Below are positions 47,601 to 60,403 of a DNA stretch of 64,000 nucleotides, one piece after another (position 1 is the stretch's first letter; each line of letters begins with the position of its first letter). Under the pieces are notes generated by a model. That model saw only the letters and a program-made list of their open reading frames with translations. It was not told where the DNA came from and did no database searches. A program made the translations under genes and the position numbers. Source of the stretch: Utricularia gibba (lineage: Eukaryota > Streptophyta > Magnoliopsida > Lamiales > Lentibulariaceae); contig NEEC01000008.1 of the NCBI GenBank assembly GCA_002189035.1, positions 2,852,001-2,916,000 of the forward strand, written 5' to 3'.

Positions 47601-50600
47601 TGAAAAAAAATAAATACTTGTCACATCAAAAGGGAAGTGATCATAAATATGAATTTACAAAAAAGGTAGAATTAAATAACCTTATCCTGGTCCATAGGAA
47701 CCACACTACTATTTGAATCAAGATAAAAAGAACAGCACGCAAGAACAATTTCCGCTGCACCCTTCCAGTGAACATAAATTTCAGAATTTGACTGCCCAAG
47801 AAATAATAATCACATCAGAAGGCTTAACATGGAAACAGCATTAACAATTTTCTGTGGCTAGCTTCGGTATAATGAAATTGTGAACACCGAGAGTTACCTT
47901 TCGTATGGCTACACCTCCACGCTTTTTCTCTGAATTAAAAGGAAATGCATGAAGAATCACTGACTGAGATCTAACATTTATGAAATCCATTCCGAGCTGA
48001 TAAGCAAATGAGAATATTAGAAAGAAACATAATGAAGATCAAGAAATAGAGAAATGAAGAAAATCAAATATTGAGAAAATTACATTTATTCCCCACTGCA
48101 AAATTGCCTTCTCTGTTGGCGATCCTGAAATCTCCACATTGCCCTATTTGAAAACACCAGGGGGTAGTTTCATAAGAAGCGAATACATAGTGGTTCGATC
48201 ATCAATTACAAGTGAGCAGAACAAACACACAACCCCCGCATTTGAAACCTCTGTTAGAATTGAATACTACCTCAGACAAAAACACACTTCCAGTAGTGTT
48301 CTGTGCAATGCCCACAATGAGCAAAGACAAAACCCTCTGTGGAAATGCGGACTTGTTATCAGGAGGATGCACCTTTTGTCCACAGGCATGTGCCTCAACC
48401 ACTGTCATCTGATTTCAGTAACGGTGATGTCAATTAAATACAACTGGTTTAATTAGTCATCACACATGAAAAGTTAGATGAAAACCTGGTTCAAAGTTAA
48501 AGTTCCAGTTTTGTCACTACAAATTGTAGTTGCTGAACCCATTGTCTCACAGGCTGATAGTCTCCGAACCTTGTTCCCCCACCAAAACAGAGTAATGAAA
48601 TCATTTTAATAAAAGGGAGAAATTTATATAAAATCTTCAACTAAGTTGAATGTAGCGTGCATACCAATGCCTTATCAGCCATCATTTTTTTCATCGAATA
48701 TGCTAACCTGCAAGGCAATAAATGAAAACAATCAGAAATTTCCAATCCTATATGCATACACGTAATGCATAAAACTATTCACTGGTTGTGTTAATGAAAC
48801 TTTAGCATAAATCTACATGTTCAGCTAACAACGTGATATTGCATATTGAGCCAAATCAGAAGTTACACAGAATACAAAATTACGTTAAAGTAACAGCCAG
48901 AGGAAGACCTTCTGGAACAGCAACGACAACTATGGTGACCTGAAGGATTTTCATCAATATAAAAATAAGTTTAAACAATTACTTAAGGAATCGAAAAAGA
49001 TTTTACTATATCACTTAAGTTATATAGGAATTTACGTACAGCAACAGTAAAAATCCTTATGAAGCTGTTCAATGCATTACTAAATGAAGTCCTTCCGGCC
49101 ACAAACTGTACACTGCCATCGGTGTTTCTAGTGTGCCCTGTGAAAAGCCTACAGGAAAAAAAGATTAGCAAAAGCAATCGCCTTCACAGATTTCACTAGA
49201 AGAAGATAATCCATTTCACTACTACGCTACCTGATAACAAGAACAATGAGAACTATAACAGCCACGGCAAGGCCAACTGTACCAATAAATGTGGCCACAC
49301 CATTTAGTCGTACCTGAATACACAAAATAAATGTTAGTATCAAAATCCAAGAAACTATCATCTAGAAAAGCAACATAGACTGTACCTGCAAAGGTGTTTC
49401 TTCACCATTATCCTCGGATATGCTTGCCATGAGCAACCCCACTCTGTGTTTATTCCCACACTAGTGACCTGTGTTATAACAAGAATCAAAACAAAATGAT
49501 CAAGAATAGAGTATGGCATGGACGACATGCTTTGGCTGGAATCCAATAAAAAGAACTGTCAACAAGTACCAAACACAAAGAACCTATAATCTCCACTTGG
49601 ATAAGAAAACAAAAGATGCAAATATGATGAGAAATGGCAATCACATAGGACATGAAAACTTATCTTCAATGAAAGATGATGTGAACAAACCCCAATGAAA
49701 GTTAACAGGAAAAACAGGGTTTTCATACAAAACATTAGTGGCGCATTTCTTTACTCTTGATAAAATTGTAAAGGATCACTATAATTAAAAGTATTCTTCC
49801 AATAAATGGATTAGACAAATAGGTGTCCATTCGTGAAAATAGAAGCATTACCAGCATGCTTCCATAACCATCAGCAACCTTGCAACCCGACATAAGAAAT
49901 GGAGCTCTCACTGGATCCTTGTGAACCTAACAGGAGACCAATTATTTAGAATAACTGCTCAAATTTCTTGGTTGACATGAAAAGGCATAGGGCTTTGCAA
50001 CTTACTATTTTACTCTCCCCAGTCATACTTGATTCATCAATTGAAAGAGAGTGACCAGAGACAACAACTCCATCTGCAGGTACCTGCACCCAGTAAAGCA
50101 AGCTAGGAAGGTAAGAAAGTAAACTGTGCAATTACCCCAACTCCAATGGGAACATCCACATCTAGTTCGTACTTGGTCACCAATTTTGAGAGGAACAATA
50201 TCCCCAACAACAATTTCAAATATAGAAACCTTAATTCTGCGTCCACATCTAACAACCTGTGAATAATAAATACTGAAGTTATAAATGGAGAAAAAGGAGG
50301 TGTGAAAAACGTTGAACTGTCTTATTATTCCAACCTCCATCTGTATATTCTGCTTTTCCTCGTTCAAGTTTTGGAATTGAAGAGATTGTTTGTAATCACT
50401 TACAGCTAGAGACAAACAAAACAATGAGGATCATTTAAAACAAATTGAAATATAAAACTAAACGATATAATGTGTATAATGGCAGCCAGAAGATAAATTC
50501 ATGCATTAAACTGGGGGTCTTTAAAACAGTCCAAATTAAGAACAGGAAGATAATGGCAGCATCAGTTCTTAGTAAACTAAAAGGGTTATTGATAATCAGG

Positions 50601-52200
50601 GGATCAAAATTTCTAGTTCCTCAAAACTAAAATAAGTTGCAATAATGCAACTATACAAGCATGACTTGAATCAAACACACTTTGTATATTGGATATTGGA
50701 TTAAAAAAATAAAGCACTAGGACAAGGAGACTATACCTGTGAAGAATATAACAATAAAAACAGCTAGGGCAATGCTTCCTCCATCATACCATCCTTCTCT
50801 TATTCCCTAAAAAAATAAGTATTTTCTTAAGAAAACAGTGACAAAATCATTAGTCACAAAACCACTAATTATTCACAATGCACTTATTTTCTGGCGTAGA
50901 CATTCTTAGACAACAAGCCAAGATCATATGCCAAGAAAAAAAGTCAAAAAAAAAAGGAAATGGCGCTATCTAGCATGGTTTTTCCCCCTTACCTCCGTCT
51001 TAATGCCTAAAGCCAAAGAAGCAGCGGCAGCAACCATTAAAATAATGAGAGTTGTATCCCGACATGCATCCCAGACAAAACTCTACAAATAAACCATGGT
51101 ATAACATATTAACATAATGAAAGAGCTACGATGAAAAAGAAGCAAATGGAAAAACAGAAAGGGGCACAACAATAATAAAAATATTTACCAAGAAACCTTT
51201 TCCTTTCTTTCGCGGATATGTGTTTGTTCCAAAAGCCAACTCTCTACTCTTGATATCATCTTGATCACCTGGTATACCACTTTCCGCATTTGACTTAAGC
51301 TTCTCAGCCAGCCCTTTAACCTGATGAAAGGAAAAAAAAATGCAATTTAGAAAACACGAAAAGGCTGATGCAGAACATGAAAAACTTGTGCACAAAGCTA
51401 CATATGCGGTGAACTTGCCCCGCCATTTTGCTGCAAGAAAGAAAGATCATTCTCCTTGCACATGGAAACTAAGTCATCAGAACTGACGCCAAAATCACCA
51501 GTTGGTGTTGAACTTGTTGGTAACCTTGCGCTCCCAACAACTGGAATCAGATACATAAAGTTCAATTGCAGGATGAGAAACAACAAAAAACACAATCAAG
51601 CACAAGTAAATAAAATGTACCACCACTCAACCCTTGCCCAGTCGCAGCAGCTTGGAATAGAAAAGCAGCCTGCTCATTTCATTAATCGTTAATGGATAAA
51701 CGCAAGTACATTTGAGAGAGAAAAGAATGCAACCTACCCGAAGGACTTGAGCATGAGTTCTAATTTTGGCAATCAGTTGCCTGCGCTCTTCTTCCTTCTT
51801 CAAGTCCAATGTATACCGGAATCTTCTTGTAGCATTCAACGCCAACGTAAGTCGCTGGAGCAATTAATCATAGGCAAGAAAAAGGGTAAAATATCCCCCA
51901 AAACTATCACTGCATTAACTAAAACGCTTATAACTACAAATCCAAAACGCAATGTGATTCATAGAGTGGAAGCATTAATAAAAATCAAATGTTAAACAGA
52001 ATCTCTTACAACATTTTCACTTTATACCGAGCAGAAACGCTTACCCTCCACTTACGCAACCTCTCAACCGGAGCACTTTTTGTTCTCGGAATGTCAAAAG
52101 GACTCGATGTTTCATCTTCATCCTCTACATAGCCTTGAATCCCAGCCTCCACATCGGTCCTACGGCGCCTATAAGGCGAGTACCTAACATCATCCTTCAT
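44603..52200 (-). CDS. ACA: Autoinhibited Ca2+-ATPase of the plasma-membrane ACA8/ACA10 group, 33 coding exons, three apparent -1 frameshifts
   Basis: P2B calcium pump exporting Ca2+; its N-terminus binds calmodulin, which relieves autoinhibition. Exons from the start: 52045-52200, 51738-51854, 51621-51669, 51419-51540, 51189-51320, 50993-51082, 50737-50806, 50335-50405, 50173-50256, 50006-50083, 49852-49926, 49386-49468, 49231-49313, 49040-49148, 48884-48939, 48665-48707, 48486-48569, 48271-48408, 48084-48143, 47898-47996, 47681-47791, 47395-47565, 47247-47306, 46959-47123, 46770-46885, 46106-46204, 45881-46017, 45624-45724, 45506-45551, 45236-45370, 45032-45139, 44847-44938, 44603-44771. 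Motifs: calmodulin-binding [16 protein letters not shown], actuator [22 protein letters not shown], phosphorylation [25 protein letters not shown]. Frame breaks lie in C runs 49437-49440, 46824-46829 and 46005-46007; restoring each gives 1,103 aa. Two introns have GC donors (before 51418 and 45235). A leader intron ends at 52233. Confidence 0.93.
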
Positions 52201-54990
52201 TTCTTTTCGCAGGAGAGACGGCACTCTCTTATCTGTAAAAAAACAACACAATACACAACTCATAATTTTTGCACAACAAAATCAAAATAGCCATAAAAGA
52301 AACCGACTACTTCCTCACCAAAAGAAATTCCCCATCACCACAATTTGTTCACCAGATCCGTAACATACACAGAATAACAGTCCTTTGTTACAGTTCAAAA
52401 AGTCTTTCACCAGTAATAAGAAAAATCTTCTAAATCCTACGGCGTGAACAGACCGCTAACCAGCAGCACTCTAGCAGCGAAACCGCAGGGAAGTTTCCGT
52501 TCTCCGAATCTCCACAAATGAGGCGTAAAGGAGTGCGGCGGGAATCAATATACCCGTTACACTTTTTCTTTAAATTGAATACGATTTGGTAAACTTAACT
52601 TTATTTAGCCGTTGGATTGCAACAACATCTTCCCCCATTTCCGGGATTCCCATCCCATAAAAAATTATGACGATTATTGAAATCAATTCAAATATTCCAC
52701 TTCCCTTTTTCAATGAATTCCGAGGCGACGCGTAGCGGCGGTTTGCATCTACGTTTCAGGAATCGAGAAGATAACATTTGAGACGTGGCGAGCTCTCCGG
52801 GAAGACGAGGACACGCAGAGGATCCTCTTAGAGCGGTAGTTTTATTATCTTGCATTTATTACGAAACCGAAATCCAAAGGCACCGCGTGAAAGCTCACAC
52901 CCGACATTTGCTTTGTTAAAAGGAGGGCGGCTAGGGTTTCGCTTTCGTGCGGTGTAAAGCCGCCATCTCTGGTTCCTCAAGACACACACCATCTCAAAAG
53001 GCACCGGGGAACCAGTCGGTACCCTTTAGAACATTCGCTTATGAAATCTGGAGGCTATAATACTCAATTTAAAATACGTTTGTAAGAGATAGTATATAAA
53101 TAAAAATATATACGATAATATAATTTTTATTTATGAGATAAACTATAATGAATGTAATTTACACTATCTAATAAACATACTTTTTCGTATCTTATTTAAC
53201 TATTCATCTTTATCCTCTCTACCGAACAAACTCATAATATTTCATGGAGCAAAAACCGCACTGTTTCTCAAGACACTTCCATCTCAAAAAGTAACAGAAA
53301 TAGAGGACGTACCTTCGGAGGACGGGGGGAAGATGGGGGGGTGGAGTCTGCAGCTGAGCGCAATTTCCATTTTATGGATTAGATGTCGGTATTGGTAGCC
53401 GATGTGACATCACGCGTTTTCGGTGAGGTCCGAAACTTCGCGGAAATTGTATGAATCAATCCAAAAAACATACAAGCTACAAAATTAGAAAATGACTTAA
53501 TCCTTATTGTAATCCGTTTGGACCTAAAATTAATTTCATTATCAAAAAATAAAGATGAAAATACTACTCTGAAAGATTTAATTATGTGATTTAATTAAAT
53601 AGTAGGGATTATATCCACAATTATCTCAAATTATACTGAAGAAAAATAGGCTACTTTTGTAAAAATCAATACATAATTATTTTAGGAGAATTAAAAATTC
53701 TAAAAGGATGAAAATTATGCATGTTTGAAAGTGTTTTTAGAATGATTATTATAAAATGAATTTATATTTGAAATATAAAAAATAAGAATTAATTTTAATA
53801 AGTAAATAATATATTTATCTATATTTATTAATAATTATATTTTGTAAATTCATAATTTAAAATATTTTGTATATATCATATTTTTAAATTATAAATTTAC
53901 GTTATTATTTTAATTTAATATTTATATTAAAATTATAATTTAAAATTTAAGATATTTAAATTATGTATAATAATATTAATTACAGTTAATCATTAAAAAG
54001 GTAAAAATATAATTTCAATTTTAGAACCATTTTAAGAAAATCAATTCTCATTAATAAGTTATTATTCTATACTTTTTATAAAATTAAAATGATTTTAAAA
54101 AATTAATTTTTATAAAATAGAATTTGATATACGTTTCTAAGATATAATCAATTCTATTTAGAATAAAAAATATTGATATTGATGATTTGCAAACATAGTC
54201 ATAGACAACTTTTGAAAATTTGTAGAATCAATTCTATTCTGATAGAATTATTTCTGTATTCCAAATATATAACTAATATATTTTAAGATAATTAATTTTT
54301 GAGAATCATAAGATTGTAGCTTATATAATGTAAATGTTTACATCATGCGGATGCCATTCTTTAACTCCACGCGTGCCACATGACACAAGCATCCCAGGAG
54401 ACGACTTCACTTGACTTGACTTGACTTGACCTAGAAGACAAGTATCAGGGTTTATCTTTTTCTATAACAATTTTATTTAAAAAAATCGATAGGATCGATT
54501 TTATTAGTGATTTGTAGGTTTTCCGTTTAATGCATAATTAGTTGATTGGAATAAATTATCAGTGATTTATCGCGTCCACAATCTTCTACAAATGACGTTT
54601 GAGAACCCGACAACCTTTGGAAAAGTATTTTATTTTTTTACATAAGTAATTACTTTTCATAGAACAACATTTACTTTTCAAATATTTATATAATTCGTTT
54701 TTGCATAATTGATTTTTTTAGAATTATTCTAATTCTATCGCAAACTCGGAAAGACAGCCTTGAACGGTTTTTCCAAAGTGATTCTAGATATAGATTTACA
54801 ATTATATTTTATAATTTAATAAAATAATTTTATAATATAGTTAATCAAGATAATATGATTTTTAATCTATAAAATAATATTATTAATAAATATTATTAAA
54901 TATATCATTTTTAATTTTCTATTTCATTTCAGACATGAATAGACCTAAAAAATAATTACTAAAAACATATATTAATTTTAATTTTATTAA
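52201..54990. other. Ca2+-ATPase 5' leader/promoter and long AT-rich spacer
   Basis: From 52201 to about 52520 lie the leader exons and leader intron of the Ca2+-ATPase. At 52720-53050 a GC-richer block contains CTAGGGTTTCGCTTTCG, which looks like a plant promoter/leader in plus orientation, but no gene follows. An imperfect copy of part of it (CTCAAGACAC…CCATCTCAAAA) recurs at 53260-53295. From 53460 on the sequence is AT-rich, with a TTGAC pentamer repeat at about 54412-54429. Confidence 0.45.
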
Positions 54991-55009
54991 AGAATAATTT
55001 TTGTAACCC

Positions 55010-55590
55010 TTATCCATTGGTGGGCACGTGTTAGGTTGCGGGTTGTGGGCCAGGTTCCTTTGGGTTGGCAAACCCTACCAACCCGATGGGTCCAACCTGT
55101 GGGCCCAAAATAATGAATGGATCGGATCCATAGGTTTTGAAAGAAGCGACCTAATCTGTAGGCTGATCCATAGATCCACGGATCCACTAGTTGAATCTGT
55201 TCATGAGTTTGAAATTATTTTTAAAAATTATAAAAAAAAATATTTGAATCTTTGTTACATAATTTTGACAATTTAATTTTTTTATAATTTTAAAATTTGA
55301 AATTTAAACTCTTTATATTGGTCGAAACTTAAATTTTTCTTAAATACTAATGTATTAATTAATTTTATATAAAATTATACTGATTTTAAAATAGTTGGAC
55401 TGGTTTTACGAATCAACGCGTAGCCTAACGGGTCTGACCCATACGAGTCACGGATTGATTTTGGTCCGTCCAAATTTTGTCCAAATTTGAAGAGCTGACC
55501 GTAGGCTGGATTCCGTTTCTATGGGTCGGTCCGGGTCTATGAATCGGGTCGGGTCAGCCAATACCCACGGGTACCGGTACCCTTGTCTGT
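55010..55590. mobile_element. Possible non-autonomous hAT-like element remnant
   Basis: Both ends are rich in GGGTCGGGT/ACCCGAC/GGGCC-type subterminal motifs (55015-55110 and 55400-55590) around an AT-rich centre. The right end includes CGGGTCGGGTCAGCCAATAC followed by ACCCACGGGTACCGG. This composition is typical of plant hAT-derived non-autonomous elements. I could not define perfect terminal repeats or a target duplication and see no transposase. Confidence 0.35.
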
Positions 55591-55667
55591 GTCCCCACAT
55601 TCACCATCGGACGTAATGCAGTTTGTTTCATTATTGGCCTTCTGTTAGGGCCCAAATGTACTCACTC

Positions 55668-55702
55668 TTGTTGGGCTGGGCTGGGCTGGGCTGGGCTGGG
55701 GG
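55668..55702 (+). repeat. GGGCT pentanucleotide tandem repeat
   Basis: About six tandem copies of TGGGC/GGGCT lie directly downstream of the possible hAT-like remnant, ending in a G run. Short tandem repeat; probably length-variable. Confidence 0.85.
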
Positions 55703-56725
55703 GCTTCACGTTGCAATTGCATGCATTATTGTGGATGGGAACGTGGACATTTTTAATTCCAGAAGGTAGATTGCAATTATTCAATATTAATAGTGGTGCC
55801 TGAAGGCATTTAATGCGTAGTTAGCCATGGTTGAAGCGACCTCCTTGACTTTGCTAGAATCAAACGTCGCAATCGTGGTTGGCCTACCGTGGTTAATGAA
55901 GTCATGACCCAACCCACCACGCAACCCACCCTTGCCAAATTCCTCCTATTCAATTACAAATTCTTACTATTCAATTACAAGAGTAATTGACAATTCGATT
56001 GTCTTCAAAATCGAATTCAATTGTATGCAGATTTTATGTGGATTACAATTTAATTCTATATTTTAAAATCCAATTTAATTAATTTGATAGTTTACATTGA
56101 ACCTTTTTATAATAAAAAATAATTATGGAAATATTTTAATAAAATTTATTGAATAACGGTAGTTTGATAATTGATGGGGCCCACGCGGAAGCTCTCTGCT
56201 ATCAAGCGGTTGGAATTCTGCATGACATGAATACCCTGTGGGGGCTGTGAAAAGACATGAATACCCAGATCAACGACGCCACCGATGCGTCTCTTCCAAG
56301 GTATCGTCCCCTCACGCTTGACCTCTTCTCTGACAAAACTCTTTTTGGAGAAGTTTTCTTGAATCCTACTGAAACCCCACTTGTTGAAATTCATATATTT
56401 TCGTACATTTTGGTTATCTGTGTTTTTGCACCACAGCAGATATGTAGGATCAATGGCGACGAATATACATACAACCACGCAGAAGCAACGTAGGTGATTT
56501 CCGTTTTTGAGCGGTTCCAGAAGGTTTGAAGTTCCGAAAATTACGTTTTGTCATCTGGGTGTTGTTCCTCTGCTTTGGTCAGGGTAAGAATCGGCATCAG
56601 ATTTTTGTTTTCCGATTGCTTTCACGTAAATCTTTGTTTTGTCTGTGGGTTTCCGTTTCGCATGGAGGGAAGTGATTCTATTGTTGCTTTGTTGGTATTC
56701 GATCGTAGGATAGGCTTTCGGGAAG
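55703..56725. promoter_or_regulatory. Spacer and promoter/5' leader of the HVA22-like gene
   Basis: No gene seen to about 56450. A short direct repeat (GACATGAATACCC) occurs at about 56223-56236 and 56255-56267. The stretch 56480-56725 has the composition of a leader, with several possible splice signals, and should contain the HVA22-like transcription start. Confidence 0.45.
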
Positions 56726-57975
56726 ATGATCGAAGAAGTGGTCACCAAGAGTTTGATGTATGTCCTCTGTGAAGAAAATGGTAATAATCATCTTCGTTTT
56801 GCGGATATCTGATTTCCATTGTGTGCTTTGTTGTTAGATTGATTCTGGGATACGCTTACCCTGCATTCCAATGCTTTAAAACTGTGGAGAAAAACAGAGT
56901 CGAGATACATGAGCTTCGGTTTTGGTGTCAATACTGGTGCCTTTCATCCATCCATCTATCCATTTTATCTTAAAACGCACTCTGGGTTCCAGTCTACAAT
57001 GGTACTTCTTGTTGATTGCAGGATAACCGTTGCTGTGATTACCGTTTTTGAGAAAATCGGTGATGCTCTAGTTTCTTGGTAAGGTTTCGAATCAAATCAC
57101 TTGCAACGCTGTTATCCACAATCCATGAAGGAAGCACAGTAGAAACACTGCGTTTGTTACATTTGTTTCTTGTATGGAAGGTGACTCATGAGGTGCAGTT
57201 CTGTGGCAGGGTTCCAATGTACGGTGAAATGAAGCTCGCCCTTTTCATCTATTTATGGTACCCAAGAACTAAGGTACCACACAGCTTATACCATTCTCTT
57301 GTTATCCATCGGATGTGGTAAAGCAAAAGGGAACAATGCAGGGGACAGGGAAGATATACGAGTCGTTTCTAAGGCCGTACGTCCTCAAACACGAGACGGT
57401 CATTGATCAGAGTTTGATCGAGTTCAGAGAAAGGGCTTGGGATTTGGCGGTCTACTACTGGAACAACTGCACGGAGCTCGGATCCACCGCCGTGGTTCAC
57501 TTTCTGCAGTATGTTTCTACTCAATCCTCCAGACTTCTTTCTCAGGTACGTGAGCTTTACCCCTTCATCCGATCAGTCAAACCGTACAATGATCTTTGAG
57601 TGAATCATTTGCAAAGCAAAGTCTTTTCCTTTTCATGTCTCGAACTTGATGCAAAGCGCTTCACCTTCATCCCGTGCCGGGAGTCCCATTACACTTTTCG
57701 CATGTTTCACGCACTAGTCGATCTTTTTCCTCCTGGTTGTACTGTAGGATCTGGGAAATGGGCAACAGCAGAAGGAGCCGACAGGGGGCGTAATGGAGTG
57801 GCTCAAGAGCGACAAGCGGCCGCCGCCCGTACACCCAGATCAGGCAACAAAATCAGAAGCAATCAAAGTGAAGCTCCAGAACCAGATGCAGGAGATTCGC
57901 CCGGAAGATGTCTTAGTCCCCCTCCCAACATCTCGCCGAAATCGAAACAGAAATCCAACCGCGGGCAGGATCTAA
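56726..57975 (+). CDS. HVA22: HVA22-like protein (TB2/DP1/REEP family)
   Basis: ER membrane-shaping protein of the TB2/DP1/HVA22 family; barley HVA22 is ABA-induced and acts in vesicle traffic. Exons 56726-56757, 56838-56936, 57022-57078, 57210-57273, 57342-57545 and 57748-57975 join in phase to 684 nt (227 aa). The first exon encodes only MIEEVVTKSL and part of the next codon. The core reads GYAYPAFQCFKTVEKN, LRFWCQYWITVAVITVFEKI, GDALVSWVPMYGEMKLALFI and YLWYPRTKGT, containing the hydrophobic hairpin segments. The C-terminal ~75 residues are polar (MEWLKSDKRPPPVHPDQ, then an Arg/Asn-rich end), as in the longer HVA22-i/j-type plant members. There is no frame disruption. Confidence 0.92.
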
Positions 57976-58407
57976 TGAACTCCAAGCTCCGACACCGGTG
58001 ATTCGCCGATGGAGAATAAACAGATAGATTCAAAAGAACTTAGCGGACTTCACTTTTTTTTTCAAGGTGTACGGATTAGAGAAAATTATGTATATACCTT
58101 TTGCTATTTCCAACTTATTTGACATTTTTATTAAAATAATTTTTTTATAATAAATAATTAAGTTTATATATTAATTAACCAAATTTAAAACTTGAAATTG
58201 AGAAAATTGTTATTTTCCCATGTTATATATTTTTATTTATTTTGAAAATAATTAACAAAAAAAATAATTGGGTTTTTTTGGTTTTGAAATTGGAGAGTTG
58301 CTATTTCGGAAAGTGCGATTTATGGAAGCGTGGAATCGTCCATCTCAATTCTCGACAAAAACCTTATCCTCGTTCGTTTTCCAACCTTCGTTTGCATTGA
58401 GCCTGCG
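57976..58407. promoter_or_regulatory. Intergenic region and promoter of the chloroplast RRM gene
   Basis: About 430 bases, AT-rich between 58080 and 58270. It holds the HVA22 3' UTR and the promoter/leader of the RRM gene. The frame is open upstream of the chosen RRM start, with in-frame ATGs at 58324 and 58330. Confidence 0.5.
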
Positions 58408-59719
58408 ATGTCTTCATCTTCGCTTGCAGTGGCAGCGACTGCCATTGACGCTTCGCTGCATTCATTTTCATCTACTTCCGTCGATCATCACCATCGTTCT
58501 CTGCATATTTTTGCATTTGATTCGAAACCCATAAAACCCAGTTTGAAGCTCAAGCAATTTTTCAGTTTCTCGCCAGTTACTCGCCCCTTCGCCTCCACCA
58601 CTTCCTTCGATAGCGTTGAATTGGGACAAGAAGAAAATGACGACGATGAGGACGAAACGAGTTTTCAAGAATTAGCGTCTGAGGACGGCAATGGCGTGCC
58701 TCAGTCCGCGGAAAGTGGGAGGTTGTACGTGGGTAACTTGCCGTTTTCGATGACATCTTCAGAGCTTTCTCAGATTTTCTCTGAAGCTGGTCGCGTCGTC
58801 TCTGTTGAGGTACTTTAAAAGGATTGATGGTTCCACATTTTTATAGTATTTTAGTTGCACAAAGCTTTACATTGTGCCTTGATTGAGGAGACGGGATATG
58901 TGTTTTGAATCATTGTGCTTAGAAGGACTGTTCTCCATGCTTGTTCGAAGTTTCTTTTCCCTTATTGAAATCCTAAAGCATATGGTCAAATGCTAATTCT
59001 GTGTTTTGTTCTTAAGATTTTGTATGACAAAGTAACAGACAGAAGTCGGGGATTCGGTTTCGTCACCATGGCAAATGCTGATGAAGCCAAGGAGGCAATT
59101 CGCTTGTTTGATGGAGCTGTAAGTTCAGTTACTACCCAACAGAATTCGTGTGTTCACAGCATGAGATAAATGAAACCATACTGTAAAAAAATGTGAACTT
59201 GGAAACCTGAACAGTTGCCATCTGAATCCTCTTGTTTCAGCAAATCGGAGGCCGCACCGCTAAAGTGAACTTCCCCGAGGTTCCCGAGGAGGTGAACGGG
59301 AAGTGCTGCGGCCAAAGATTCGAGCTACCAATCAAGGATTTGTGGACAGTCCCCACAAAATATACGCCGGAAATCTCAGCTGGGGCCTCACCTCCCAAGC
59401 CCTGAGAGAAGCATTCGAAGACCTCCCCGGTTTCCTAAGTGCTAAGGTTGTCTACGACAGGGACTCCGGGAGATCCAGGGGCTTCGGGTTCATTACATTC
59501 TCATCAGCAGAAGAAGTGAACTCTGCACTGGAAATCATGAACGGATCAGTAAGAAGACGAACCCCCATTCAATTCACCAACCCTTTTATCAGCATCTCAT
59601 CTCTTTTCGACTGGTAACAGGAAATCGAGGGGCGACCATTGAGATTGAATCCTGCAGAGCAGAAGCCTCCTGTAACCCCCCAGGCGCCTGCACCTGTGGA
59701 TAGCCTTGAAAGCTCATAG
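58408..59719 (+). CDS. Chloroplast ribonucleoprotein with two RRM domains (cp31/cp33 type), apparent -1 frameshift
   Basis: Nuclear-encoded chloroplast RNA-binding protein; relatives stabilise and help edit plastid mRNAs. Exons 58408-58809, 59017-59118, 59241-59548 and 59621-59719. Ser/Ala-rich N-terminus fits a transit peptide; an acidic linker (EENDDDEDETSF) follows. RRM1 has RNP2 LYVGNL and RNP1 RGFGFVTM; RRM2 has RNP2 IYAGNL and RNP1 RGFGFITF. The end is Pro-rich (EQKPPVTPQAPAP). In exon 3 the frame changes near 59286-59293 (GAGGAGGTGAAC); one added base gives GEREVLRPKI, conserved in the family, and a total of 303 aa. Upstream in-frame ATGs would lengthen the N-terminus by up to 28 residues; I chose the one giving a typical transit peptide. 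The gene converges on the peroxiredoxin gene. Confidence 0.9.
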
Positions 59720-60403
59720 GCGCTCTCAGCTGTTGGTTCACAAGAGTGATGGATGATCTGTGGGTATCACCATGGCTTTATACTCGCGTACTGAGGTTTC
59801 TTACGGGTTCGTACTATGCATACGAAGCCCTTCAGTTTGTTTCAAACCGTATAGAGACTTGGTGAAGACACGAACAAGCCTTTCAGACAAGAAACGAGGA
59901 TGAAGAGCTATCTTTTATATGAAATTGGGATTTGGGTTCTATCCATAATGAGCTCTTTTTAGATAGCCTACGTGTTGAAGACCCAGACCCAATGGGCCTC
60001 AAGAACGTTCCAAATAATAAATACAGAAATATATCGATTACTTAAATACATAATTTGTATTTTTTAGTCAATATAATTTTTTGCTGATATAAATTTTTTC
60101 TTTTATTATCAACATACATTTTTATCGTATACCATCACTTCTTAAATTTATCTTAACACCGTAGATAAATTTATATCAAAATAATACGTAAATATAACTT
60201 CAATTGGGTGCCAAACACAACCTATAACGAGTATGAGCAAGAAGAACCAGATACGCTAGGAAAACATCATCTCCATGGTATGAACAGTGGAACTCCACGT
60301 TTATTCAGTGAGATACGACAGGTAGAGAGTTGCTGCTGCATTTGTTCCTCAAGTTCTCATGCAAAAAGAGAGTCTACAAGGGGAACTCTCCAGCCTTTTT
60401 AGT
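59720..60403. other. Convergent 3' flanks of the RRM and peroxiredoxin genes
   Basis: Non-coding, AT-rich from 60010 to 60200. It should contain both 3' UTRs; no gene seen. Confidence 0.5.
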
